This document shows positions 9,010 to 17,063 of a stretch of DNA of 64,000 nt, one piece after another (position 1 is the first letter of the stretch; each line of letters begins with the position of its first letter). The notes under the pieces were generated by a model that was not told the origin of the DNA, made no database searches, and saw only the letters and a list, made by a program, of their open reading frames with translations. The stretch covers positions 62,001 to 126,000 of the forward strand of contig NZ_JAENKO010000002.1 of the NCBI RefSeq assembly GCF_016599145.1. Direction: 5' to 3'. The position numbers were made by a program, and so were the translations under genes. The stretch comes from Tomitella cavernea (lineage in GTDB: Bacteria; Actinomycetota; Actinomycetes; Mycobacteriales; Mycobacteriaceae).

Positions 9010-10182
9010 ATGTCGGCACAGGTGCGTCCCCGCGATCGCAGGCAACGGATAGCCGTCGTTGCGGCCGAGGCATTCGACGCGCACGGTTACCACGGGGCCG
9101 GTATGGATGAGATCGCTGCCGCAGTGGGAATATCCGGCCCCGCGCTCTACCGGCATTTCCCGAGCAAGTACGCGTTGTTCCTGCACTCCGTCGAGTCGTT
9201 GGTGTCCGCGCTCGACGCAGCGACAGACCTTCCGCCGGATCCGGCGGCGCCCCCTCGCGCCCGTCTCACCGCGCTCCTGGCATCGCTGGCCGCCACGTCG
9301 ATCGAGCACCGGCGCAGCGGCGGGCTCTACCGGTGGGAGGCGCGGATGCTGCGCGACGAGGACCGGCGCCGGGTGGTGCGGACGATGCGCACCATCACGG
9401 CACGCCTGGCCGCCCCCGTGCGTGCGATGTATCCGGCGCTGACCGACGTGGAGGTGCAGATGCGCACCACTGCCGCGCTGAGCGTGCTCGGGAGCATCAC
9501 CGGTCACCGCGCGCCTCTGGCGCGGCAGCGCATCGCATCGGTGCTCGTAGACGGCTGCCTCGCCGTCGTGGACTGCCCGCCCCCCGTGCCCGTGCGCACT
9601 GCGGACGCCGCAACGCAGCGGCCGGCACCGGCCGACCCGCGCGAGGCGTTGTTGACCGAATCGATCCGGCTTTTCGCGCGTCACGGATACCACGAAGCGA
9701 GCGTCGAGGAGATCGCCGAGGCCGCGGGAATGACGGCGTCGGGCGTCTACCGGCACTTCGGCGGCAAGCCGGCCCTGCTGGACGCGGCATTCCGCCGGAT
9801 TGCGGAGGGGTTCGGTCCCGCCCAACATGCCGCGGCGGCGTCCGCGGCCGACCCGGCGGCGGCGCTGCGCATGCAGGCGGAGCTGTACATCCGCCGGTCT
9901 TTCCGGCACCCCGACCAGCTCACGCTGTACTTCGCCGAGGTGTCCAACCTGCCGCCGAGTCGACGGCGCATGCTTCGCGCAGCGCACCGGCGCCTGGCGG
10001 AGTGCTGGGCGGACACGCTGCTCCGATCGCACCCGGAGACGCCCCGGAACGAGGCCGTCTATCTGGCGCACGCGGCGTTCGCCCTGATCCTCGACGTGGG
10101 CCGGGCGGTACGGTTCACCGCGGACCCGGGCACGCAGGCGCAAATCGAGGAGATGGTGCTGGCGTTGCAGCCCGCCGGGTAG
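9010..10182 (+). CDS. TetR-family regulator with two HTH domains
   Basis: In 390 residues this protein carries two complete TetR N-terminal DNA-binding domains. The first (about residues 10-55) has AAEAFDAHGYHGAGMDEIA...GISGPALYRHF and the second (about residues 215-260) has SIRLFARHGYHEASVEEIAEAAGM...GVYRHFGGK. Each is followed by a helical ligand/dimer domain, so the gene looks like an in-frame fusion or duplication of two TetR units. I use the ATG at 9010-9012; an in-frame ATG at 8941 would add 23 residues unlike the family. It lies alone between the PBP-like gene and a convergent nitrobindin-like gene. Targets unknown. Confidence 0.85.
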   Translation: MSAQVRPRDRRQRIAVVAAEAFDAHGYHGAGMDEIAAAVGISGPALYRHFPSKYALFLHSVESLVSALDAATDLPPDPAAPPRARLTALLASLAATSIEHRRSGGLYRWEARMLRDEDRRRVVRTMRTITARLAAPVRAMYPALTDVEVQMRTTAALSVLGSITGHRAPLARQRIASVLVDGCLAVVDCPPPVPVRTADAATQRPAPADPREALLTESIRLFARHGYHEASVEEIAEAAGMTASGVYRHFGGKPALLDAAFRRIAEGFGPAQHAAAASAADPAAALRMQAELYIRRSFRHPDQLTLYFAEVSNLPPSRRRMLRAAHRRLAECWADTLLRSHPETPRNEAVYLAHAAFALILDVGRAVRFTADPGTQAQIEEMVLALQPAG

Positions 10183-10193
10183 CGGAATGCCGC

Positions 10194-10697
10194 TCAGCCG
10201 TGTCGGCGCAGGACAGCGCTGAGGTGGTGCGTCATGGGGGTGTCGGCGTGCGCCATCCACAGCTCGTAGGAGAGCCCGTCGCCGTCCACCGTGAACCGCC
10301 TGCGCACGCAGTGCACCGGCTTGGCGCCGGGCGAACGGGCGATGTGCAGCTGTTCCGGGGCGAAGACGACGCTGCCGCCCTGCGCGGCGTCATCGGGCTC
10401 CACGGCGCCGCGGTGGAGCTCGGTGAACCCCGTCGGCTGGGTGACCAGAAGCTCCGCCTCCCCGCCACCGACGTTGCGCAGAAACCCGGTCTCCGTGTGC
10501 ATAGGGCGGGAGCGACCGGGCGCCCACGTGCGCGACAGGTACGTCAGAAACGGCCGGCCGTCACCGGAGAACTCGATCTCCTCCTCGTAGGTGAAGTCGT
10601 CGATCGTCGGATAGTGCCCCTCGCCCCCGCCGACCCAGCGACCGGCGAATCCGGCCAGCGGCCCTAGGAGGTCGCGCGCGGCGTTCTCGTCGCTCAT
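10194..10697 (-). CDS. Nitrobindin-like haem-binding beta-barrel protein (FABP-like)
   Basis: A 167-residue protein of the nitrobindin/THAP4-like family (lipocalin-fold, DUF1794). The N-terminal signature FAGRWVGGGEGHYPTI corresponds to the family's G-x-W-x-G-x-G-x-G-x-Y motif, and the C-terminal HHLSAVLRRH supplies the histidine that ligates ferric haem in characterised members. Those bind haem and react with nitric oxide or peroxynitrite, so a link to the nitrate reductase cluster 7 kb away is conceivable but not shown. The start ATG (10695-10697) lies inside a 23-bp tandem repeat that duplicates the start region. Confidence 0.82.
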   Translation of the reverse strand: MSDENAARDLLGPLAGFAGRWVGGGEGHYPTIDDFTYEEEIEFSGDGRPFLTYLSRTWAPGRSRPMHTETGFLRNVGGGEAELLVTQPTGFTELHRGAVEPDDAAQGGSVVFAPEQLHIARSPGAKPVHCVRRRFTVDGDGLSYELWMAHADTPMTHHLSAVLRRHG

Positions 10698-10727
10698 CGG
10701 TTCAGGTTCTCGTCGCTCATCGGTTCA
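10683..10727. repeat. 23-bp tandem repeat duplicating a start codon region
   Basis: A 22-base sequence occurs at 10683-10704 and again at 10706-10727, giving a 23-bp period, with a shorter third partial copy (gtgtcgctcat) next to it. On the minus strand each copy encodes MSDEN at a start codon, so the repeat duplicates the translation start of the nitrobindin-like gene. The upstream copy starts a short frame that reads MSDENLNR and then stops. Confidence 0.9.
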
Positions 10728-10752
10728 CGCTCGTGTCGCTCATGACCCCAGA

Positions 10753-11718
10753 CTACGACGCGGGCCCCGGCGGGGCGGGAGCGTCCGCGATCGTGCCGGA
10801 TGCGCCTGCCGCCGCCGGGACGACGCCGCGGAGCCTGCGCGCACGCCCGTGCGCCCGCTCCACTCCCAGGTCGCGCGGGCGGTAGCCGTCCGGGTAGCCC
10901 GGATACGTGCGGTTGCGCGGGTCGCGTGTGGTGCGTGAGACGCGGCGGCGCGGCAGGAACCGCACAGCGGCGCTGCGGGCGTGCAGCGCCGTCTCGATCA
11001 GCGCCCGCAGCCGCGGCGACCCCGCGGGGAATCCGAACGCGTCGGACATCCGCTGGTCCAGCATCGCGTACACCCCCCGGGCGACCAGCGGCCGCAGCGG
11101 TGCGGGGAACCAGGCGCAGTAGAGGTCGCGCGTGTAGCGGCCGATGGCGTTGTTGGTGTCCGCGTAGCGGAAGCGGTCGCGCTCGTATTCCAGTTTGAAC
11201 CGGGCGAACGACTCGAAGTCGGCGGGGATGTCGCGGACCGCCATGTGCCGGCCGATCTCCACGTAGTAATGGTAGGCGGCCAGCCGCTCCACCGGGTCCA
11301 GGCGGCGCCACCCGTACCGGTCGATCCAGTCGATCGGGTCGTAAATGAAGGTGGACAGCACGTAGAGCATGTCGTCGTTGGCGATGTCGTACATCCCGTG
11401 CATGCGGTTGATGTTGCGCACCGACTCGTGTCCGCGTTCGGAGTCGACGCCGTGTTCCACCATTTCGGCCATGAGTATCGCGGTGTCGTCGTAGCGCTTC
11501 TGCGGTCGCCCGGCGAACTCCCCCGATTCCGCGAGCACCGCCGAGACGGACGGCACGCAGTACGTGCGGAACAGCGCGAACTCCAACGCCCGCTGGTAGT
11601 CGAACGGAAACTCGAATCCGGCGGTGAGCCGGTGGATCTCGTGCCGGTCCCCCAGCGGATCGAGCGTGCGGATGTACGGCAGCCAGCTGAACGTGCCGGG
11701 CGCAGTCCTGATCCTCAT
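10753..11718 (-). CDS. MpaB/rubber oxygenase Lcp-type oxygenase (DUF2236)
   Basis: This 321-residue protein belongs to the oxygenase MpaB family (DUF2236), related to latex-clearing protein Lcp, which binds b-type haem. Family hallmarks visible are the D-x-x-x-L-Y-V-L-x-T-F-I-Y helix around residues 125-140, the conserved RFRYADTNNAIGRYTRD segment, and several conserved His/Arg residues (AAYHYYVEIGRHMAV). The ATG at 11716-11718 has an excellent AAAGGGG ribosome-binding site; a GTG 8 codons upstream overlaps the aldehyde dehydrogenase stop. It follows that gene closely, so both are likely co-transcribed; the substrate may be an alcohol, aldehyde or isoprenoid lipid. Confidence 0.78.
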   Translation of the reverse strand: MRIRTAPGTFSWLPYIRTLDPLGDRHEIHRLTAGFEFPFDYQRALEFALFRTYCVPSVSAVLAESGEFAGRPQKRYDDTAILMAEMVEHGVDSERGHESVRNINRMHGMYDIANDDMLYVLSTFIYDPIDWIDRYGWRRLDPVERLAAYHYYVEIGRHMAVRDIPADFESFARFKLEYERDRFRYADTNNAIGRYTRDLYCAWFPAPLRPLVARGVYAMLDQRMSDAFGFPAGSPRLRALIETALHARSAAVRFLPRRRVSRTTRDPRNRTYPGYPDGYRPRDLGVERAHGRARRLRGVVPAAAGASGTIADAPAPPGPAS

Positions 11719-11738
11719 GGCGTACCCCTTTCGCGCAT

Positions 11739-13184
11739 TCACCGGCCGTGCCGAAGCCGCAGCATGAGCCGGGCGATGCGCACGTCGCGCCGGCGCCGCC
11801 GCATCGTCATCAGTTTCAGCGGAGCGGCGAACCTCGTCACCGTCATGGATTTGACCGTCGCGAACTCCCGGAGTCCGTCGTCGCCGTGGATGCGGCCGAA
11901 TCCGGAGTCGCCCGTGCCGCCGAACGGCAGCGCGGGCACGCCGGCGAACCCCAGGACGGAGTTCACCGTGACCACGCCGCAGTCGAGCCGTTCCGCGACC
12001 GCCCGGCCCGCGTCGGTGTCGGCGCTGAACACCGATGCGCCGAGCCCGTAGCGGGAGGCATCGGCCCGGCGCACGCCCTCGTCGAGATCCGCCACCGGCT
12101 CGATGACCAGCACAGGGCCGAAGGTCTCGTCGGTGACGGCCGTCGAATCGGGCGCGACACCGGTGAGCACGACCGGCTCGACGGTCCGGCCCCGCACTGA
12201 GTCCTCCCCACCGGCCAGCGCCCGCCCACCGCCGCGCAACGCGTCGGCGATCTGCGCGCGCACGATCTCCGCCTGTCCTGGCATCGTCATCGCGCCGTAG
12301 TCCACCCCCGCCCGCACCGCGCGCACACGGGCGGTCACCGCGGCGACGAACTCATCGAACACCCCCGCCGCGACGTAGATCCGCTCGACTCCCGCACAGG
12401 TCTGCCCGGCGTTGCCGAACCCGCCGAACACCGCGTACTCGGCGGCGGCATCGAGGTCGGCATCGGCCGCCACCAGCATTGCGTCTTTGCCCCCGCACTC
12501 CGCGACCAGGGGCGTCAGGCTCTCCGCGCAGGTGGCCATGACCCGCTTGGCGGTGGCCGTCGAGCCGGTGAAGGCGACCTTGTCCACGCCCGCGCGGCAC
12601 AGCTCGGCCCCCACCGCACCGTCGCCCGTGATCACCTGGAGCACGGGCTGCGGCGGTGCCAGGCTCTGCCACGCCCGTGCCAGCCACTCACCGACGCCGG
12701 GCGTGAGCTCGCTGGGCTTGAAGACGACGGCGTTGCCGGAGGCCAGTGCGTAGGCGATGGAGCCCATCGGCGTGTAAAGCGGGTAATTCCACGGGCCGAT
12801 CACCCCGACGACGCCGTACGGGCGGTAGCCGACCGACGCGGCCTGGTCGATACCCACCACCCCCGACGGCACCGACCGCCGGCGCAGCACCCGCTTGGCA
12901 TTGCGCGACGCCCAGTCCAGGTGCTCGACGGCGAGCATAACCTCGAGCAGCGCGTCGTCGTCGGGCTTGCCGGTCTCACGCGCGATGACCCCGGCCAACT
13001 CGTCCGCACCGCGCGCAAGCACCCGGGCGAAGTCGCGGAGCCAGCCGCGCCTGCCCCGGAAGTCCTGCGCGTCCCACCATCGGGCGGCGGCGCGGGCGGC
13101 GGCGACGGCCGCGCCCACCTGCCCAACCGTTCCCACCTGTGCGGCCGTGTCGTCCGTCCTCTGCCCCTGTTCGGTCTGCGTCAT
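11739..13184 (-). CDS. NAD(P)-dependent aldehyde dehydrogenase
   Basis: The 481-residue product shows the complete aldehyde dehydrogenase signature: PWNYP near residue 130 and KPSE near residue 155 for cofactor binding, the general base Glu in AECGGKDAM (about residue 235), the catalytic Cys in GNAGQTCAGVERI (about residue 267), and the ETFGPV motif near residue 365. The C-terminus carries a basic extension (KLMTMRRRRRD). It oxidises aldehydes to carboxylates. The ATG at 13182-13184 is chosen because GGAG lies 9-12 bases upstream. It is divergent from an acyl-CoA dehydrogenase gene with a shared operator-like palindrome, suggesting a lipid or alcohol degradation module together with the following MpaB-type oxygenase. 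Confidence 0.88.
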   Translation of the reverse strand: MTQTEQGQRTDDTAAQVGTVGQVGAAVAAARAAARWWDAQDFRGRRGWLRDFARVLARGADELAGVIARETGKPDDDALLEVMLAVEHLDWASRNAKRVLRRRSVPSGVVGIDQAASVGYRPYGVVGVIGPWNYPLYTPMGSIAYALASGNAVVFKPSELTPGVGEWLARAWQSLAPPQPVLQVITGDGAVGAELCRAGVDKVAFTGSTATAKRVMATCAESLTPLVAECGGKDAMLVAADADLDAAAEYAVFGGFGNAGQTCAGVERIYVAAGVFDEFVAAVTARVRAVRAGVDYGAMTMPGQAEIVRAQIADALRGGGRALAGGEDSVRGRTVEPVVLTGVAPDSTAVTDETFGPVLVIEPVADLDEGVRRADASRYGLGASVFSADTDAGRAVAERLDCGVVTVNSVLGFAGVPALPFGGTGDSGFGRIHGDDGLREFATVKSMTVTRFAAPLKLMTMRRRRRDVRIARLMLRLRHGR

Positions 13185-13317
13185 GCCGACTCGCGCTCCT
13201 TCCACCCCGGTCGCTGCGTGTCCCCGTCACCGGCACCAGCGCCCTGGCCCTGGCCCGTCACCACAGTGCGCCCATGCCCGTCGACGCAGTATCGCATCAC
13301 ATATATTTGATCTGATC

Positions 13318-13339
13318 TACTGTGGTGGACACCACAGTA
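13318..13339. promoter_or_regulatory. Perfect 22-bp inverted repeat, probable operator
   Basis: TACTGTGGTG and CACCACAGTA are perfect reverse complements separated by GA. The site is in the divergent intergenic region between the aldehyde dehydrogenase (minus) and acyl-CoA dehydrogenase (plus) genes, in an otherwise AT-rich promoter-like segment (atatatttgatctgatc, 13301-13317). A further half-site CACCACAGTG lies at 13259-13268. The best candidate binding protein is the GntR/FadR-type regulator encoded just downstream (14614-15369). Confidence 0.7.
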
Positions 13340-13424
13340 TGCGTCGATCCGCGGCGCGACAAGGCGCGGGTACGACCGCAGTCAGCACTGCGCGGGAACG
13401 GCGCGACAACAGCGAGGAGGCCGC

Positions 13425-14609
13425 ATGACGAAGGGGATCACCGACGTATCGACGGGGCTGCAGCCGGAGGCGATGGGTTTCACCGACGAGCAGGCCGCGT
13501 TCCAACGCGCCGTCGCCGACATGTGCCGGCGCGAGTGCGGCACCCGCGCGCAGCGGGACGCGCTGACCGAACAGGGCACGGTCCACCACAACACGTGGTT
13601 CTACGGCCGGATGGCGGAGCTCGGATGGCTGGGACTCACCGTGCCGGAGGAGTTCGGCGGCTCGGACGGTTCGATGGTGGACCTGTGCATCCTGCTCGAA
13701 GCCACTGCGCGTGGCATGGCACCCGTCGGCGGGATCGGGCCCACGCTGATCACGGGCGCCGCCTACAAGAAGTTCGGCACCGACGCGCAGAAGAAGGACG
13801 TCCTCGGCGGCGTCGTCGGCGGCCGCAGCTACTCCATCTCGATGTCCGAACCCGAGGCCGGATCCGACGTGGGCAACCTGTCCTGCAAGGCGGAGCGCAC
13901 CGCAGACGGCTGGGTGATCAACGGCCAGAAGACCTGGTGCTCCAATGCCCACATCGCCGACGCGATCCTCCTCGTGGCGCGCACGTCCCGCGGCGAGGAC
14001 AAGCACCGGGGCCTGACGATGTTCCACGTGCCGTCCGACACCCCGGGCCTGACCATCAAGGGCATTCCCACGATGGGCGGTAACGACGTCAACGACCTCT
14101 ACTTCACCGACGTGCGTCTTCCGGTCGACGCAGTGATCGGCGAGGTCGACGCCGGCTGGGGCCAGCTCATGACGGGCCTGAACATCGAGCGGCTCATCCT
14201 CGGCGCGATGATGCTCGGCACCGCGCAGCGGGCATTCGCGGACGCAGTGGAGTTCATCAGCGAACGTCGGCAATTCGGCCGGCCCGTCGGCACGTTCCAA
14301 AGCCTGCGGCACCGCGTCGCTGACCTGGCCACGGAGATCGAGTGCACCCGCCTGCTGGTCTACGGGCTCGCGCGGATGGTCGACGACAACCCCGGCGCGC
14401 TGTTCCCCCGCGAGGCGTCGATGGTCAAGCTCAAGGCCACCGAAACCGCCAAGAAGGTCGCGCTCGAGGGCATGCAGATGATGGGCGGCTACGGGTACGC
14501 CACCGAGTTCGACATGGAACGCCACGTCCGCGCCACGCTGGTCTCGTCGATCTACGGCGGCACCAACGAGATCCAGCGCGACGTCGTCGGCAAGACCTAC
14601 GGGCTGTGA
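13425..14609 (+). CDS. Acyl-CoA dehydrogenase family protein
   Basis: A 394-residue flavoprotein of the acyl-CoA dehydrogenase family: N-terminal helical domain, middle domain with SYSISMSEPEAGSD and GQKTWCSNAH (FAD/substrate contacts around residues 135-185), and C-terminal helical domain ending in IYGGTNEIQRDV, where the Glu is at the position of the catalytic base of medium-chain enzymes. It should dehydrogenate an acyl-CoA at the alpha-beta position. The ATG has a strong GAGGAGG upstream. It forms a two-gene unit with a GntR regulator starting 4 bases downstream. The substrate cannot be told. Confidence 0.87.
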   Translation: MTKGITDVSTGLQPEAMGFTDEQAAFQRAVADMCRRECGTRAQRDALTEQGTVHHNTWFYGRMAELGWLGLTVPEEFGGSDGSMVDLCILLEATARGMAPVGGIGPTLITGAAYKKFGTDAQKKDVLGGVVGGRSYSISMSEPEAGSDVGNLSCKAERTADGWVINGQKTWCSNAHIADAILLVARTSRGEDKHRGLTMFHVPSDTPGLTIKGIPTMGGNDVNDLYFTDVRLPVDAVIGEVDAGWGQLMTGLNIERLILGAMMLGTAQRAFADAVEFISERRQFGRPVGTFQSLRHRVADLATEIECTRLLVYGLARMVDDNPGALFPREASMVKLKATETAKKVALEGMQMMGGYGYATEFDMERHVRATLVSSIYGGTNEIQRDVVGKTYGL

Positions 14610-14613
14610 CTCC

Positions 14614-15369
14614 GTGACCGCCACCCCCGATACCGCCACTGGACCCGGCACCACCGCCTCCCGCGCGACGCAGCGGCGGCTTCGGCGACGCCCCCAACTC
14701 TCCGACGACGTCGCCGACCATGTGCGCGGCCGGATCATGTCCGGGCAGGTCCGCCCGGGTGCATTCATCCGCCTCGACGAGACGGCTGCGGATCTGGGCG
14801 TCAGCGTCACTCCCGTGCGCGAGGCGCTGTCGAAGCTCCGCGGCGAGGGGCTGGTCGAGTCGGTCCCCCACCGCGGTTACGTAGTCAACCCGCTCAGCCG
14901 CGAGGACGTCGTCGACATCTTCTGGCTGCAAGGGAGGATCGCCGTGGAGTTGTCGGCCCGCGCGGCCCGCCGCGCCACCGACACCGATCTCGCCGACCTG
15001 ACCGCGCACTGCGATGCGCTCGAGTCCTCCCTCGCCGGGGCGGACGTGGAGACCGTCGCGCTGCGCGAGTTCGAGTTCCACCGCAGACTCAACCGGATCG
15101 CCGCTTCCGACAAGCTGGCATGGTTTCTGCACAACGCCGTCCGCTACACCCCGTATGCGCTGTACGCCGCGGACCCGGACTGGGGCGCCACCGCGGTGGC
15201 GGGCCACCGCCGGCTGATCGAGGCGCTGCGCACCCGCGACCGTGCGGCGGTCGAGGAGGAGACCCGACTGCAGTTCACCGACGGCGCCCGGCGGCTCGTC
15301 GCCCACCTCGACGCGGTGCACATGTGGGACGACTCCAATGAGGACGACCCCTTGGGAGACGACCGCTGA
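14614..15369 (+). CDS. GntR-family (FadR/FCD subfamily) transcriptional regulator
   Basis: The 251-residue product has an N-terminal winged helix (about residues 28-95; VRPGAFIRLDETAADLGVSVTPVREALSKL is the typical GntR recognition helix region, ending GYVVNPLS) and an all-helical FCD effector domain (residues about 105-230) with the metal/ligand residues RRLNRI and HRRLIEAL. The GTG start at 14614 follows the acyl-CoA dehydrogenase stop by four bases, so the pair is one operon. FCD-type regulators usually sense acyl-CoA or organic acids, fitting control of the adjacent lipid genes through the palindrome at 13318-13339. Confidence 0.85.
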   Translation: MTATPDTATGPGTTASRATQRRLRRRPQLSDDVADHVRGRIMSGQVRPGAFIRLDETAADLGVSVTPVREALSKLRGEGLVESVPHRGYVVNPLSREDVVDIFWLQGRIAVELSARAARRATDTDLADLTAHCDALESSLAGADVETVALREFEFHRRLNRIAASDKLAWFLHNAVRYTPYALYAADPDWGATAVAGHRRLIEALRTRDRAAVEEETRLQFTDGARRLVAHLDAVHMWDDSNEDDPLGDDR

Positions 15370-15394
15370 CGATCTACGCGCGACCCGACGGAAG

Positions 15395-16033
15395 TCACCC
15401 GCGGATCAGCGGTACCAGGAGCGCAGTGGCGAACGCGCGGAACTCCTCGTCGTCGTCGAGCTGCGGCGGGCCGTCCGTCGTGAGCAGCAGCGACTGCGTG
15501 AGCCGGGCCAGCACGGCCGACAGCGCCTCGACGTCGCCAAGGCGCGCATCGCCCCCTTCTGCGCCCGCGTCCCGCGCGCGCAGAGTCCTGATCTTGTCGG
15601 CGAGAAAAGCGGTCGCGAGGGTGAGCACGTCGCCCGCACCGACGGTGAGCGACCGCAGCGTCTCATCGCGGTCCACGCGCAACATCCGCTCGAGCAGTGG
15701 GTTCCCGCGGACCGCACGGACGGTGACCGTGAAGAAGGTGACGACGTACTCCTCCAGCTCGTCGATGCCCGCCACCGCACGTTCGATGTGCGCGAGCACC
15801 CGCGCCGCCTCGTAGAGGTACGCCGCACGCACCACGTCGTCCTTGGTGCCGAGCCTGCGGTAGAGCGTCGCCCGGTTCACGCCTGCCCGGTGCGCGATGT
15901 CGTCGGTGCTGGTTTTGCGGACCCCGGTGAGGGCGAACTGCTCGAGCGCGGCCTCGAGGATCCGCGCGTCCGCCTCCGCAACACCTGCGCCCGCCCCCAT
16001 CAGCGCTCGCACACCGTCATCCGTCACGCCCAC
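15395..16033 (-). CDS. TetR-family transcriptional regulator
   Basis: A 212-residue TetR/AcrR protein: HTH at about residues 20-65 (ILEAALEQFALTGVRKTSTDDIAHRAGVNRATLYRRLGTKDDVV) and an all-helical C-terminal ligand domain. The GTG at 16031-16033 is used; internal GTG codons at positions 3 and 8 are possible alternatives. It is divergent from the second MpaB-type gene, with an inverted repeat between the two, so autoregulation and repression of that oxygenase gene are likely. Confidence 0.83.
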   Translation of the reverse strand: MGVTDDGVRALMGAGAGVAEADARILEAALEQFALTGVRKTSTDDIAHRAGVNRATLYRRLGTKDDVVRAAYLYEAARVLAHIERAVAGIDELEEYVVTFFTVTVRAVRGNPLLERMLRVDRDETLRSLTVGAGDVLTLATAFLADKIRTLRARDAGAEGGDARLGDVEALSAVLARLTQSLLLTTDGPPQLDDDEEFRAFATALLVPLIRG

Positions 16034-16065
16034 AGGTTAACCACGCTTGCGGAGCCGACGGCCAC

Positions 16066-16094
16066 ATGCAACAGTTAGAGTCACATTGTTGCAT
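16066..16094. promoter_or_regulatory. Inverted repeat between divergent TetR and MpaB-type genes
   Basis: ATGCAACA at 16066-16073 and TGTTGCAT at 16087-16094 are perfect reverse complements with a 13-bp spacer. The repeat is located between the TetR start (16033) and the oxygenase start (16169), the usual place for a TetR operator. The separation of half-sites (21 bp centre to centre, about two helix turns) fits a dimer or dimer pair. Confidence 0.6.
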
Positions 16095-16168
16095 CGGCGC
16101 ACGCCCGCATCGGACGCAACCGGCAACGGAAACGCCCTGCAACGGCGACGGCACGGATCGGAGACGGC

Positions 16169-17017
16169 ATGGCACGGACCGGACACGGCGCGGCACCGCA
16201 CGCGACGGACCTGGCGACGGAGGCCGACGGCGCACCGACGGTGGGTGTGGCGGACTACGTCGACGAGGCGTACGTGTTCCTGGGTGCCGGAGCCGCCATC
16301 CTGCTGCAGCTGGCGATGCCCGGCGTGGGTCACGGCGTGGCCGATCACAGCGACGTCCTGCATCACCCGCTCAGTCGCCTGCGCACCACCATGAGCTACA
16401 TCTACGCCGTCGCACTGGGCACGGACGACGAGCGCCGCGAGATCGTGCGCATGGTCAACAAGGCGCACGTGCCCGTGCGATCGGAGACCTACAACGCGTT
16501 CGACCCGGATTTGCAGCTCTGGGTTGCTGCCACGCTCTATCACGGCGGGGTCGACCTGCACCGACGGTTCCGCGGCCCGCTGAGGCCTGTGTCGGCCGAG
16601 CGCGTCTACCGCGAGTCGATGGCCTACGGCACGGCACTGCAGGTGCACCCTGAGATGTGGCCGGACACCGTCGCAGGATTCGACCGCTACTGGGCCCGCA
16701 CCATGGACACGCTCAGCGTCGACGATCAGGTGCGCGCATTCACTCACACGCTTCTGGCGACCCGGAGCGCCCCCTGGTTCCTGCGGCCGCTGATGCCGCT
16801 GAACCGGTTCGTCACGAAGGGGCTGCTGCCGCAGCAGGCGCGCGACGCCTTCGCGCTGCCGTGGAGCGCCCGGCATCAGCGGGCGTTCGATCTGCTCTTC
16901 CGCATCCTGCCGCTCGTCTACGGCGTGGTGCCGCGGTTCCTGCGCACGATGCCGGCGCGGCTCTACCTGGCGGACATGCGCCGACGGTTGCGGTCCGGCC
17001 GCGGGCTGGCGCACTGA
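16169..17017 (+). CDS. Second MpaB/DUF2236-type oxygenase
   Basis: This 282-residue DUF2236 protein shows the family-typical N-terminus DYVDEAYVFLGAGAAILLQLAMPGVGHGVADHS, a central TMSYIYAVALG segment and the AHVPVRSETYNAFDPDLQLWVAATLYHG stretch with the conserved Asp-Leu-Trp and Tyr/His residues of the haem pocket. It is more like the classical short MpaB-type oxygenases than the copy at 10753-11718; the two share only the family core. GGAGA lies 6-10 bases upstream of the ATG. Control by the divergent TetR is likely. The physiological substrate is unknown. Confidence 0.8.
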   Translation: MARTGHGAAPHATDLATEADGAPTVGVADYVDEAYVFLGAGAAILLQLAMPGVGHGVADHSDVLHHPLSRLRTTMSYIYAVALGTDDERREIVRMVNKAHVPVRSETYNAFDPDLQLWVAATLYHGGVDLHRRFRGPLRPVSAERVYRESMAYGTALQVHPEMWPDTVAGFDRYWARTMDTLSVDDQVRAFTHTLLATRSAPWFLRPLMPLNRFVTKGLLPQQARDAFALPWSARHQRAFDLLFRILPLVYGVVPRFLRTMPARLYLADMRRRLRSGRGLAH

Positions 17018-17063
17018 CCCAGGCGCCGGGACCCTTGCTCACACGCGGGCCCGACGGGCGGCC

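Noticed and set aside
17018-17063. Possible terminator between MpaB-type gene and narI
   Set aside because: The short G/C-rich matches here do not form a convincing stem.
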